Origin: Chitinophaga silvisoli
GTDB lineage: Bacteria; Bacteroidota; Bacteroidia; Chitinophagales; Chitinophagaceae
Direction of reading: 5' to 3'
Assembly (NCBI RefSeq): GCF_003412465.1
Contig: NZ_QTJV01000004.1
Coordinates: 124,001 to 188,000 of the forward strand
Length of the DNA: 64,000 nt
Shown: positions 54,077 to 62,311 of the stretch, one piece after another
Layout of the letters: each line of letters begins with the position of its first letter
Position numbering within the stretch: the stretch's first letter is position 1
Made by a program: the position numbers and the translations under genes
Notes under the pieces: generated by a model
What the model saw: the letters and a program-made list of their open reading frames with translations, nothing else
Told to the model about the DNA's origin: nothing
The model's database searches: none

Positions 54077-54153
54077 ATGGCTGACAATTAATTTTTAGAA
54101 ATGATATTAAATAGTGGGTGATGCGTATCAGTGCATCTTTTCATAACTGAATG

Positions 54154-54185
54154 GAAAGATAGTGCTAAATGCTCATAAATGCAAA
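54154..54185 (-). promoter_or_regulatory. Promoter of the kduI operon
   Basis: On the minus strand TTTG (54182-54185), 20 bases, then TATCTTTC (54154-54161), one mismatch to TAnnTTTG. The TTTG lies inside the LacI palindrome, so bound repressor would cover the -33 element. The geometry equals that of the transporter promoter at 57554-57585. Confidence 0.65.
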
Positions 54186-54194
54186 CGTTTGCAT
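54179..54194. promoter_or_regulatory. LacI family operator at the kduI promoter
   Basis: ATGCAAACGTTTGCAT is a perfect 16-base palindrome with the central CG typical of LacI/GalR sites. It shares the core TGCAAACGTTTGCA with the site at 57577-57596. Confidence 0.85.
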
Positions 54195-54366
54195 AGCCAG
54201 CAAACTGATACTTTTTTATCACCGATCACTCTTTTTTTGGCTAATCTACCTGGTTCCGGGTGTTTGAGGGCTTTACCGGCATTTAATCACATTATAAATA
54301 ATTGCATAAGGTGAGAACGCTGTATCCGGGGGTTTCCTTTTCTGACGGGGATTTGGGCTGCCCGGT

Positions 54367-54426
54367 TTGGCTAAAACCTTTTAGCCAACCTATCGAGTGA
54401 TTTTGCATCATTCTAAAGGCAAAATC
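54367..54426. repeat. Two inverted repeats in the uxaA leader region
   Basis: TTGGCTAAAA (54367-54376) and TTTTAGCCAA (54379-54388) are perfect complements across 2 bases. GATTTTGC (54399-54406) and GCAAAATC (54419-54426) are perfect complements across 12 bases. Both lie within 125 bases of the uxaA start and have no T-run that would make them terminators. Confidence 0.6.
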
Positions 54427-54487
54427 TCATTATAGATTAAGATTTTAGTATTAACAGGCAGTAAGGTAATTTTATACTTTAGCTTAT

Positions 54488-56134
54488 ATGAATAAGTATC
54501 TGCAAATACATCCCGGCGACAATGTACTTGTTGCTTTGCAAGACCTGCAGCAAGGTACGGAAGTCGGGTTTAATGGTTCCACTATAACCTTATTAAAAGA
54601 CGTTCCCGCTAAGCATAAATTCATGATCGCTGATGTAAAGGAAGGCGATCCTATTACTATGTATGGTGTACTGGTAGGCAAAGCTAATTGCGCCATTGCA
54701 AAAGGAGAACTGATCACTATTACAAATGTTAAGCACGATGCAAGTGCTTTTCATGAGAAAGAAGGAACTGTAGCATGGGAACAGCCTGATGTGAGTAAAT
54801 GGGCGAACCGTACTTTTATGGGGTATCACCGTAATGACGGGCAGGTAGGTACGCGTAATTACTGGCTGGTGATCCCGATGGTATTTTGCGAGAACCGCAA
54901 TGTGAGCGTGATCAAGACAGCTTTTGAAAAAGGGCTGGGGTTTGCGCCTGCGGAAGTATATAATGAGCAGGTACAGGATCTGGTTTCTTTATATAAGAAA
55001 GGAGATCTGAATGCGATAAAGACTTATACGGCAGAAGCTGTAACCCTGAGTAATAAACGGCATACTGTATTTAATAATATAGATGGTATTAAGTTCCTGA
55101 TGCACGAAGGTGGTTGTGGTGGTACAAGGCAGGATTCTGATGCGCTGTGTGCGCTCCTGGCCGGGTACATTCACCATCCGAATGTGGCGGGTGCGACTGT
55201 GCTGAGTCTGGGTTGCCAGCATGCGCAGGTATCTATTCTTCAGGAAGCATTGAAGAAACTGAACCCGGCGTTCGATAAACCGGTATTAGTATATGAGCAG
55301 CAGAAGAGTGCTTCTGAATTTGCGATGTTGTCTTCAGCGATTAAAGATACTTTCCTGGCGCTGATTGAGGCGGATAAACAGGGTCGTCAGCCAAGTCCGC
55401 TGTCCAAACTGGTGATTGGCCTGGAGTGTGGCGGGTCTGATGGTTTTTCAGGTATTTCTGCGAATCCTGCGGTAGGTCATACATCTGACCTGGTGGTGGC
55501 ATTGGGTGGTACTTCTATCCTGTCTGAGTTCCCGGAATTGTGTGGTGTGGAGCAGGAGCTGATCAACCGTTGTGTGGAGAAAGATGTGTCTGATAAGTTC
55601 ATTCGTATTATGCGTGCGTATGAGAGTCAGGCAGAGTCTGTGGGATCTGGTTTTTATATGAATCCGTCTCCGGGTAATATTAAGGATGGTTTGATTACAG
55701 ATGCGATCAAGAGTGCGGGTGCGGCGAAGAAGGGGGGTATTTCTCCGGTGATTGATGTACTGGATTACACGGAGTATGTGAAGAAACCGGGATTGAATTT
55801 ACTTTGTACACCGGGGAATGATGTAGAGTCTACTTCGGCTGAAGTGGGATCCGGGGCGAACATTGTGTTGTTTACAACTGGCCTGGGTACGCCGACAGGG
55901 AACCCGATTGCACCGGTGGTGAAGCTGGCAACGAATACGAAGCTGGCGCAGCGGATGCCGGATATTATTGATATTAATACAGGCACAATTATCAGTGGAG
56001 AGGTGAGTATCGAGGAGATGGGTGAAGAGATTTTGGAGTATGTGATAAAGGCAGCGAGTGGGGAGGTGCATACGAAGGCAGAGTTGCTGCATCAGGATGA
56101 TTTTATTCCGTGGAAGAGAGGGGTGAGTTTGTAA
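54488..56134 (+). CDS. uxaA: Altronate dehydratase
   Basis: A 548-residue enzyme, with the N-terminal SAF domain (about 5-90, IHPGDNVLVALQDLQQGTEV) fused to the dehydratase part as in E. coli UxaA. The catalytic part opens with FMGYHRNDGQVGTRNYWLVIPMVFCEN and has HEGGCGGTRQDSDALCALLAGYIHHPNVAG and LVIGLECGGSDGFSGISANPAVG, with conserved Cys and His ligands for iron. It dehydrates altronate to 2-keto-3-deoxygluconate. It is a single-gene unit with its own terminator, divergent from kduI. Confidence 0.97.
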   Translation: MNKYLQIHPGDNVLVALQDLQQGTEVGFNGSTITLLKDVPAKHKFMIADVKEGDPITMYGVLVGKANCAIAKGELITITNVKHDASAFHEKEGTVAWEQPDVSKWANRTFMGYHRNDGQVGTRNYWLVIPMVFCENRNVSVIKTAFEKGLGFAPAEVYNEQVQDLVSLYKKGDLNAIKTYTAEAVTLSNKRHTVFNNIDGIKFLMHEGGCGGTRQDSDALCALLAGYIHHPNVAGATVLSLGCQHAQVSILQEALKKLNPAFDKPVLVYEQQKSASEFAMLSSAIKDTFLALIEADKQGRQPSPLSKLVIGLECGGSDGFSGISANPAVGHTSDLVVALGGTSILSEFPELCGVEQELINRCVEKDVSDKFIRIMRAYESQAESVGSGFYMNPSPGNIKDGLITDAIKSAGAAKKGGISPVIDVLDYTEYVKKPGLNLLCTPGNDVESTSAEVGSGANIVLFTTGLGTPTGNPIAPVVKLATNTKLAQRMPDIIDINTGTIISGEVSIEEMGEEILEYVIKAASGEVHTKAELLHQDDFIPWKRGVSL

Positions 56135-56160
56135 GAAGAATTGATTTGAATTTTGAATAT

Positions 56161-56203
56161 TAAACAAAAACGCTTTTGCCTTCGGCAAAAGCGTTTTTGT
56201 TTA
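56161..56203. terminator. Strong bidirectional terminator between uxaA and the transporter gene
   Basis: A perfect 20-bp stem, with left arm TAAACAAAAACGCTTTTGCC (56161-56180) and a TTC loop, has A/T runs at the base giving a U-tract in both directions. It lies 26 bases after the uxaA stop and 15 bases past the transporter stop. Confidence 0.92.
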
Positions 56204-56218
56204 ATACAAAGTATTTTT

Positions 56219-57532
56219 TTAATCGAATGATACCCGTTCCATTTTTGGTGCGAAGATGTGCATCATTAGCCAGGCTACAAGGTAGATACAACCACAGATT
56301 ACAAAGAGAATATTGTAACCTACTGTGATGTTGCCTAACAGTTTATAATGATCCAAAAGATAACCTACGATAAAGGGGAAGAAGCTCCCTCCTACTGATC
56401 CGGCCATACCTCCCAGGCCAACTACTGAGCTTACCGCATACTTCGGGAACATATCAGAAGCTGTGGTAAAGATATTTGCGGACCATGCCTGGTGTGCAGC
56501 TGCTGCAAGTGCAATGAGCCCTACTACTACCCAGATACTGGAAGCATATTGAATAAATATAATCGGCGTTACTGCGATCGCGAATATAAACATCGATGTC
56601 TTTCTTGCTTTGAATACAGGCCATCCTTTTTTGATGAGGAATGAAGACAAATAACCACCTCCGATACTACCAATGGTTGTAGCAGTATAAATCAGCATCA
56701 GTTGCGGATTGGGCTTCGTAAAATCAAGATGATAAGTATCTGCAAAATAAGAAGGCAACCAGAAAAGGAAGAACCACCAGATAGGATCCGTGAGCAGTTT
56801 GCCGAATACAAATGCCCAGGTCTGACGAATGCTCAGCAGCTTTCTCCAGGACACACTTTTGGGATGAGGGTCCACATCTTTTACAGGTGCTTCTATTGCA
56901 TCATCGCTATGAATGTAATCATATTCAGCTTGTGTGAGTTGCTTATGGCGTGCAGGAATCTCATACCAGATCACCCAGAAGATGAGCCATACAAAACCAA
57001 TCACCCCTGTCCATATAAATGCCTGTTGCCAGCCATATTTACCATTTAACCAGGGTACGACTATGGGTGCCAGTACGGCACCTATATTGGCTCCTGAATT
57101 GAAGATACCGGTGGCCAGTGCTCTTTCTTTTTTAGGAAACCACTCTGCTACAGTTTTGATAGCGACAGGGAAATTACCCGATTCACCCAATCCCAGGAAT
57201 ACGCGCGCAAAGCCGAAACCCAGGGTGGTTTTGGCCAGTGCATGGAGGATGGCAGCTACACTCCATACCACGATGGAAAGTATATACCCCATCTTCGTAC
57301 CTATCTTATCTACCAGGCGGCCGAAGAATAATAATCCGACAGCATAGGCAGCAGAAAAGGCAGTCATGATATGGGCAAAGTCAGTTTCGGTCCAGTGAAA
57401 TGACTCCGATAATGTTGGCTTGAGCAGGCCAATCACCTGACGGTCTATATAGTTGATGGTAGTCGCAAAAAACAATAACGCACAAATGCGCCAGCGATAT
57501 CTACCTATTGATGTGGAATCCATGCCTTTCAT
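56219..57532 (-). CDS. exuT: MFS hexuronate transporter, ExuT-like
   Basis: A 437-residue major facilitator with about 12 helices. NYIDRQVIGLLKPTLSESFHW, FFGRLVDKIGTKMGY and FLGLGESGNFPVAIKTVAEWFPKKERALATGIFNSGANIG are typical of the anion:cation symporter group that includes ExuT. It should import galacturonate/glucuronate across the inner membrane. It follows kdgA on the same strand but has its own promoter with a LacI palindrome, so it responds together with the kduI operon. The symbol rests on similarity and context. Confidence 0.9.
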   Translation of the reverse strand: MKGMDSTSIGRYRWRICALLFFATTINYIDRQVIGLLKPTLSESFHWTETDFAHIMTAFSAAYAVGLLFFGRLVDKIGTKMGYILSIVVWSVAAILHALAKTTLGFGFARVFLGLGESGNFPVAIKTVAEWFPKKERALATGIFNSGANIGAVLAPIVVPWLNGKYGWQQAFIWTGVIGFVWLIFWVIWYEIPARHKQLTQAEYDYIHSDDAIEAPVKDVDPHPKSVSWRKLLSIRQTWAFVFGKLLTDPIWWFFLFWLPSYFADTYHLDFTKPNPQLMLIYTATTIGSIGGGYLSSFLIKKGWPVFKARKTSMFIFAIAVTPIIFIQYASSIWVVVGLIALAAAAHQAWSANIFTTASDMFPKYAVSSVVGLGGMAGSVGGSFFPFIVGYLLDHYKLLGNITVGYNILFVICGCIYLVAWLMMHIFAPKMERVSFD

Positions 57533-57553
57533 TTTGGAATTTATAAAGAGGAC

Positions 57554-57585
57554 TTAAGATACAAAACCGGCGCGAATTGTGCAAA
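57554..57585 (-). promoter_or_regulatory. Promoter of the hexuronate transporter gene
   Basis: On the minus strand TTTG (57582-57585), 20 bases, then TATCTTAA (57554-57561), two mismatches to TAnnTTTG. The TTTG lies inside the LacI palindrome at the same place as in the kduI promoter. Confidence 0.6.
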
Positions 57586-57596
57586 CGTTTGCACAA
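57577..57596. promoter_or_regulatory. LacI family operator at the transporter promoter
   Basis: TTGTGCAAACGTTTGCACAA is a perfect 20-base palindrome. It shares the 14-base core with the operator at 54179-54194 and lies 45 bases upstream of the transporter start. Confidence 0.88.
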
Positions 57597-57637
57597 GATT
57601 GACAGTATATTAGTCCATGACTGGTTACAGCTGTTGA

Positions 57638-58297
57638 TTACAGGCTTTTTACGATGTCCACTACTTTGGACAATTGCGTTTTCAGGCCTTCCCAATCTTT
57701 TTTAGCGATCAGGTCTTTGTTCAGCAGGTTGGAGCCCATGCCTACGCATACCACGCCTGCATTGAGCCAGGTTTGGATACTTTCTTTCGTGGGTGCGACT
57801 CCTCCTGTGGGCATAAATTTCATGTCAGGGAAAAGTGGCTTGATGGCGGTGACATAATCCGGGCCTAAGAGGCTACCAGGGAACAGTTTTACAAAACGGG
57901 CACCTGTTTTTTCCGCGGTAGCGATTTCTGAAGGTGTCATACATCCCGGTACCCATACGATGTCCAGCGATTTGCAGGCATCTGCAATACTTACATCGGT
58001 GATCGGGCTGATGATGAAATCAGCACCTGCGCCTGCAAATGCCTTTGCATTTTCTGCATCCTTGATGGTACCAATGCCCAGGTACATATCAGGCATGTCT
58101 ACCAGTTTTCTGTCGCGCATGGTGGCGAAATTGCGACGTGCATGCTCTCCCCTGTTCGTGAATTCAAACACCCTGATACCAGCGGCATAGCAGGCTGCCA
58201 TCACCTGACAACAAACTTCTTCATCATCATGATAGAACACAGGAATGATTTTGCTTTTTTCGAAAGCTGAGACGATGGTAGATGCGGCTATTGCCAT
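57638..58297 (-). CDS. kdgA: 2-dehydro-3-deoxyphosphogluconate (KDPG) aldolase
   Basis: A 219-residue class I aldolase. Glu45 in VFEFTNRG and the Schiff-base Lys137 in RFVKLFPGS are the expected active-site residues, with FMPTGGVAPT closing the barrel. It splits KDPG to pyruvate and glyceraldehyde-3-phosphate, the end of the uronate route. It starts 1 base after the kdgK stop, as last gene of the uxaB-uxaC-kdgK-kdgA operon. Bifunctional 4-hydroxy-2-oxoglutarate activity is common in the family. Confidence 0.95.
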   Translation of the reverse strand: MAIAASTIVSAFEKSKIIPVFYHDDEEVCCQVMAACYAAGIRVFEFTNRGEHARRNFATMRDRKLVDMPDMYLGIGTIKDAENAKAFAGAGADFIISPITDVSIADACKSLDIVWVPGCMTPSEIATAEKTGARFVKLFPGSLLGPDYVTAIKPLFPDMKFMPTGGVAPTKESIQTWLNAGVVCVGMGSNLLNKDLIAKKDWEGLKTQLSKVVDIVKSL

Positions 58298-58298
58298 A

Positions 58299-59297
58299 TT
58301 AAATGAGTTTTAGGATATCTTCTTTAGCTGTTAAATTGAAATCTCCTTTCAGGAAGAGTTTTGACCATGCTGCGGCAGCGGCAAATGAAATGGTTTCCTG
58401 TGCATCCATCCCGCTTAAGCGGGCATGGATCAGGCCTGCCATGAAACTATCGCCACTCCCTACCCTGTCTACAACATCATTGGTTTCGTATTGTTTGGAT
58501 ACACTCAATGAACCATTGTCATACCAGGTAGCGTAGTACAGGTTATGTGCAGGTGCATGTGAGAAGCGGTAGGTAAATGCCACCTGTTTGCAACGGGGGA
58601 ATTTTTCTGTGATCTCCTTTGCTACCGCCAGTGCTTCCTGCAGGTATACTTCCCGGCTGTTTGCTTCCAGTGCTACGGTATTCAGGTTGGTATCCAGCAT
58701 GGTGTGTGCTGCCCAGATATTGCCCATTACCAGGTCGCAATATGCTACGAGTTCAGGCATCACGGCAAATGGTTGTTTGCCATATTGCCACAGGCGGCTG
58801 CGGTAATTGAGGTCTGTAGAAATGAACAATCCTTTGCGGGTAGCTGCTTCCAGTATTTCCTTACAAATAATGGCGGTATCCTCGTTCAGCGCCGGGGTGA
58901 GTGCACTCCAGTGGAACCATTCCGCATCTCCCAACAGGCTGTCCCAATCTACCGTTCCCGGCTGTAACTGGCTGAAGGAAGAATATTTGCGGTCGTATAC
59001 TACACCGGCATTTTTCAGGTCTTTGCCCTGCTCGAGGTAGTAGATGCCGATGCGGTCTCCACCTTTCAGCATACGATCTGTGCTGACACCTAAGGCCTGT
59101 AACTGTTGATCTACTTCGTGCGCAATACCATTGTCAGGCATGCGGCTGATGTAGGCTACAGGTGTACCCCACTTAGCCAGGGCGGCTGCTACATTGGCTT
59201 CCGCCCCTCCTACATAGAGGGCAGCATTGTGCTGTTCCCATTGTGGTGACAGGCGGAGCAGTATTTCTCCAAAGGAAATGACTTTAACTGGTTTCAT
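58299..59297 (-). CDS. kdgK: 2-keto-3-deoxygluconate kinase
   Basis: A 332-residue PfkB/ribokinase family kinase. The first motif is YVGGAEANVAAALAKWG and the second DVVDRVGSGDSFMAGLIHA, with catalytic Asp in GSGDSF. The opening VISFGEILLRLSP and the fit between uxaC and kdgA support the KDG kinase call. It phosphorylates the common intermediate of the Kdu and Uxa branches. Confidence 0.93.
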   Translation of the reverse strand: MKPVKVISFGEILLRLSPQWEQHNAALYVGGAEANVAAALAKWGTPVAYISRMPDNGIAHEVDQQLQALGVSTDRMLKGGDRIGIYYLEQGKDLKNAGVVYDRKYSSFSQLQPGTVDWDSLLGDAEWFHWSALTPALNEDTAIICKEILEAATRKGLFISTDLNYRSRLWQYGKQPFAVMPELVAYCDLVMGNIWAAHTMLDTNLNTVALEANSREVYLQEALAVAKEITEKFPRCKQVAFTYRFSHAPAHNLYYATWYDNGSLSVSKQYETNDVVDRVGSGDSFMAGLIHARLSGMDAQETISFAAAAAWSKLFLKGDFNLTAKEDILKLI

Positions 59298-59310
59298 ATA
59301 GTTCGGTTAA

Positions 59311-60705
59311 CTAAAATCCAAAATACGCGCTGGCATTATTATAACAAATATCCTGTACCATCTTTCCTAACCAGTTGATATCGCCAGGCAGTTCTCCGTT
59401 TTCCACATCATCACCCAGGAGGTTGCACAAAATACGGCGAAAATATTCATGACGTGACCAGGAAAGGAAACTTCTTGAATCGGTGAGCATTCCTACAAAG
59501 CGGCTCAGCAGTCCCATATTGCTCAAAGTATTCATTTGTTTTTCCATGCCATCTTTCTGGTCCAGGAACCACCAGCCGGAACCAAACTGCATTTTCCCGG
59601 GCACCGTGCCATCCTGGAAATTGCCGGCCATGGTAGCAAATACTTCGTTGTAAGAAGGATTCAGGTTGTATACGACGGTTTTAGCTAATTTATTTTTCCT
59701 GTCCAGGCCATCCAGGAAACCAGACATTGCAATGGCTACCTGCCAGTCGCCGATGGAATCTACTCCTGCATCGGCACCTATCTGCTGTACCAGACGACTG
59801 TTGTTGTTACGGATAGCGCCTACATGAAATTGCTGTACCCAGCCTCTTTCATGGTTCCATTCACAGATTAAGTGCAGGGTACCGGTTTTGAATTGCAAGG
59901 CTTCTTCGGTTGTGAGATCCTTACCGGCCCTGAGTTTGGCGTAGATGGATTCAAGTGCTGATGCGGTGAATGCTGCGGAATAAAAGGTGCTGATACCATG
60001 ATCAGAAAGGCGGCCACCTGCTTCATGAAAATAATCATGCCTGCTCCGCAGTGCTTCCATAAACTGCTGATAGCTACCTGTAGGCATATTAGCGACCATT
60101 CCCAGCTTATCGGCGTATTCATTGAAGGCTTGTACATTTTCTACTGCAATCGCCTTATCGGGGCGGAAAGTAGGCAATACGCGGATGTCGAAACCAGATT
60201 GCCTGATGGCGGTATGATGCGCCAGGTTATCGCAAGGATCATCTGTTGTACACAGCGTGGTAACTTTAAAGTGTTTGAGCAGGGATTGTGTACGCCATCG
60301 GGAGAGTTGTTCACCACAATGATTGTAGACCCATTCAGCATTGGAAGCATCCAGTAATTGCTTTACCCCAAATGGATTTTGCAGTTCCATATGGGTCCAG
60401 TGGTACAAAGGATTGCGCATGGTATAAGGGACGGTGGCAGCCCAATGTTTGAATTTGGTCAGGTCATCTGCATCGCCGGTGATGAATTGCTCTGCTACAC
60501 CATTAGCGCGCATGGCTCTCCATTTGTAATGATCCCCTTTCAGCCAGATGGCTGTCAGGTTTTCAAACTGCCGGTTATTTGCTATTTCATCAGGAGGTAA
60601 GTGATTATGATAATCGATGATAGGCATCTCTTTTGCATAATCGTGGAATAATCTCTTTGCTGTTTCTGTTTTTAACAGAAAATCGGCATCCATAAAAGCC
60701 TTCAT
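59311..60705 (-). CDS. uxaC: Glucuronate/galacturonate isomerase
   Basis: A 464-residue enzyme, the normal UxaC length. It starts FMDADFLLKTETAKRLFHDYAKEMPIIDYHNHLPPDEI, with the metal-binding His-x-His in DYHNHLPP. Other motifs are CTTDDPCDNLAHH, VLPTFRPDKA and SMGLLSRFVGMLTDSRSFLSWSRHEYFRR (given in part as GMLTDSRSFLSW). It converts galacturonate to tagaturonate, or glucuronate to fructuronate. It lies 8 bases after uxaB and 13 before kdgK. Confidence 0.97.
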   Translation of the reverse strand: MKAFMDADFLLKTETAKRLFHDYAKEMPIIDYHNHLPPDEIANNRQFENLTAIWLKGDHYKWRAMRANGVAEQFITGDADDLTKFKHWAATVPYTMRNPLYHWTHMELQNPFGVKQLLDASNAEWVYNHCGEQLSRWRTQSLLKHFKVTTLCTTDDPCDNLAHHTAIRQSGFDIRVLPTFRPDKAIAVENVQAFNEYADKLGMVANMPTGSYQQFMEALRSRHDYFHEAGGRLSDHGISTFYSAAFTASALESIYAKLRAGKDLTTEEALQFKTGTLHLICEWNHERGWVQQFHVGAIRNNNSRLVQQIGADAGVDSIGDWQVAIAMSGFLDGLDRKNKLAKTVVYNLNPSYNEVFATMAGNFQDGTVPGKMQFGSGWWFLDQKDGMEKQMNTLSNMGLLSRFVGMLTDSRSFLSWSRHEYFRRILCNLLGDDVENGELPGDINWLGKMVQDICYNNASAYFGF

Positions 60706-60713
60706 AACTTGAA

Positions 60714-62174
60714 TTACTTGATTAACGCTGCTTGATTCTCCAACATTTCCTGTAAATGTCCTGCTACTGTTGTTGTGAAGCCGGACAATGCTGACAGGTC
60801 AGCTTCCCATAAACTGGTATCAGCACTGATAGCCTGTACCAGTTGTGGAATATCGGTATACTGTTCCCAATAAGCTGCAAAGATGGCTGCACGGTCATCG
60901 GTGATCGGGTAAAATTCTTTACCTCTTGCGCCAAAGTACTGACCGTTTTCCTGTTTCGCAGGGCGAAGGAAGAGGATCATGGCGGCAAACCCCTGGCACA
61001 TAGCGGCGGGAACTTTGCCCTGCTGTTCGTAATAGCGTACAAAGGTGCGCACATTGCGGGCATTCATCTTACTGCTTTCCTGGAAGGTAATGCTCAGCAA
61101 TTTATGGGCGATGGACGGATTGGCAAATCTATCCAGCACATCTTCCGCAAAAGCGGGTGCCTGCGGGCAGGTATCCTTAATAGTAGGGAGTATTTCGTCT
61201 ATCACCACGGTTCTGAAAAATGCACGCATGTAAGGGTCTTCCATACATTCATATACGGTGTTCAGTCCCCTGAGATAGCCCAATGGTACGGATGCCGTAT
61301 GACTCCCGTTGAGGATACGCAGCTTCTGCTCCCTGTAGGGAGTGATATCAGGGGCTATGAGCATGCGGGCATCAGTCTTATGGAAGTTCAGGACCTGGCG
61401 GATCTGGTCATCGCCTTCAATGGCCCAGAGCAGGAAGGGTTCTGCATTGATCCAGAGCTGGTCGGTATAGCCAGCAGGTGGCAGTTCCTTAGGTTTACCG
61501 GGAACGATCCTGTCTACCAGGGAGTTGCAGAAGGTGTTGTCCTTTTCGATCCATGCCCGGAAATCGGCCGGCATCTCATTGTAAGCTGCCAGTTTGAGTA
61601 CGGTTTCCTTTAATAAGTTGCCATTGTTCACGACCAGTTCGGTGGGTACAATGACAAACCCGGTATGGGAGGCACCTTTAAAACACTGGTAGCGTTCCCA
61701 GAGCACGGCGAGTAATTTGCCGGGATAGGATACGGGGACGATGCCTTCAATCTTCTCGGGAACGTATTGGATGCCTACTTCGGTGGTATTGGAGATAATG
61801 ATCTGTAATGCAGGCTGGTGGACGGCTTTCAATATTTCGCCCCACTCTGCATTCGATTGCAAAACACGACTAATAGAAGCGTTGATCAGCTGTTGATCTA
61901 CCAATTCCCCCTGGGCTACGCCCTTGATGTGGGTAGTGAAGAGATTGTCTTGCGAAGTAAATTCGGTGGTTTCTCCATCCGTGGATTTTACGACTACGAT
62001 CCTTCCTTCGAACTGGCCGGCTTTGTTGGCTTTGTCTACGAGGTAGTCGACAAGGCCGCGAAGGAGTACGCCGGTACCGAACTGGAGGATTTTCTCCGGG
62101 AAAGTAAAGTAGCGCTCATTGACACCCAGCTCGGGGTGTTGCAGCAAGTATGCTTTATTTAATGTTGGTAACAT
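60714..62174 (-). CDS. uxaB: Tagaturonate reductase (altronate oxidoreductase)
   Basis: A 486-residue NAD-dependent reductase of the mannitol dehydrogenase family. FPEKILQFGTGVLLRGLVDYLVDKAN is the cofactor-binding start. CNSLVDRIVPGKP and ILNGSHTASVPLGYLRGLNTVYECM are the family's active-site segments. The enzyme reduces tagaturonate to altronate for UxaA. Because uxaA and uxaC are present and no mannonate dehydratase gene is seen, UxaB is preferred over fructuronate reductase UxuB. It is the first gene of its operon. No LacI palindrome lies in front of it; a short ATCGA/TCGAT repeat is found at 62245-62260. Confidence 0.94.
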   Translation of the reverse strand: MLPTLNKAYLLQHPELGVNERYFTFPEKILQFGTGVLLRGLVDYLVDKANKAGQFEGRIVVVKSTDGETTEFTSQDNLFTTHIKGVAQGELVDQQLINASISRVLQSNAEWGEILKAVHQPALQIIISNTTEVGIQYVPEKIEGIVPVSYPGKLLAVLWERYQCFKGASHTGFVIVPTELVVNNGNLLKETVLKLAAYNEMPADFRAWIEKDNTFCNSLVDRIVPGKPKELPPAGYTDQLWINAEPFLLWAIEGDDQIRQVLNFHKTDARMLIAPDITPYREQKLRILNGSHTASVPLGYLRGLNTVYECMEDPYMRAFFRTVVIDEILPTIKDTCPQAPAFAEDVLDRFANPSIAHKLLSITFQESSKMNARNVRTFVRYYEQQGKVPAAMCQGFAAMILFLRPAKQENGQYFGARGKEFYPITDDRAAIFAAYWEQYTDIPQLVQAISADTSLWEADLSALSGFTTTVAGHLQEMLENQAALIK

Positions 62175-62284
62175 ATTTAAATTTAGCTAAATCCGCGAAT
62201 TTGTTTTTTATTTTTTTTACACCCAGCAGACAGCTTATTTATAAATCGAAAAAAATCGATCTATTCAGTACCCCTCTTTTTCTG

Positions 62285-62292
62285 TAAATTTG
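62285..62292 (+). promoter_or_regulatory. -7 promoter element of mnmA
   Basis: TAAATTTG is an exact TAnnTTTG match 19 bases before the mnmA start. No clear TTG element about 19 bases upstream. Confidence 0.5.
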
Positions 62293-62311
62293 CACTCTTA
62301 AATCATCAAAA

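Larger units (their letters stand above)
54077..54487. other. Divergent regulatory region between kduI and uxaA
   Basis: No gene is seen in these 411 bases. The kduI promoter and LacI palindrome lie at 54154-54194. Closer to uxaA are two inverted repeats at 54367-54388 and 54399-54426. A TATACTTTA about 15 bases before the uxaA start is an approximate -7 element. Confidence 0.65.

Noticed and set aside
53342..54091. 249-codon open frame opposite kduI
   Set aside because: It is a shadow of kduI, which has clear family motifs on the other strand.
60843..61613. 256-codon open frame opposite uxaB
   Set aside because: It is a shadow of uxaB; no domain or start context supports it.
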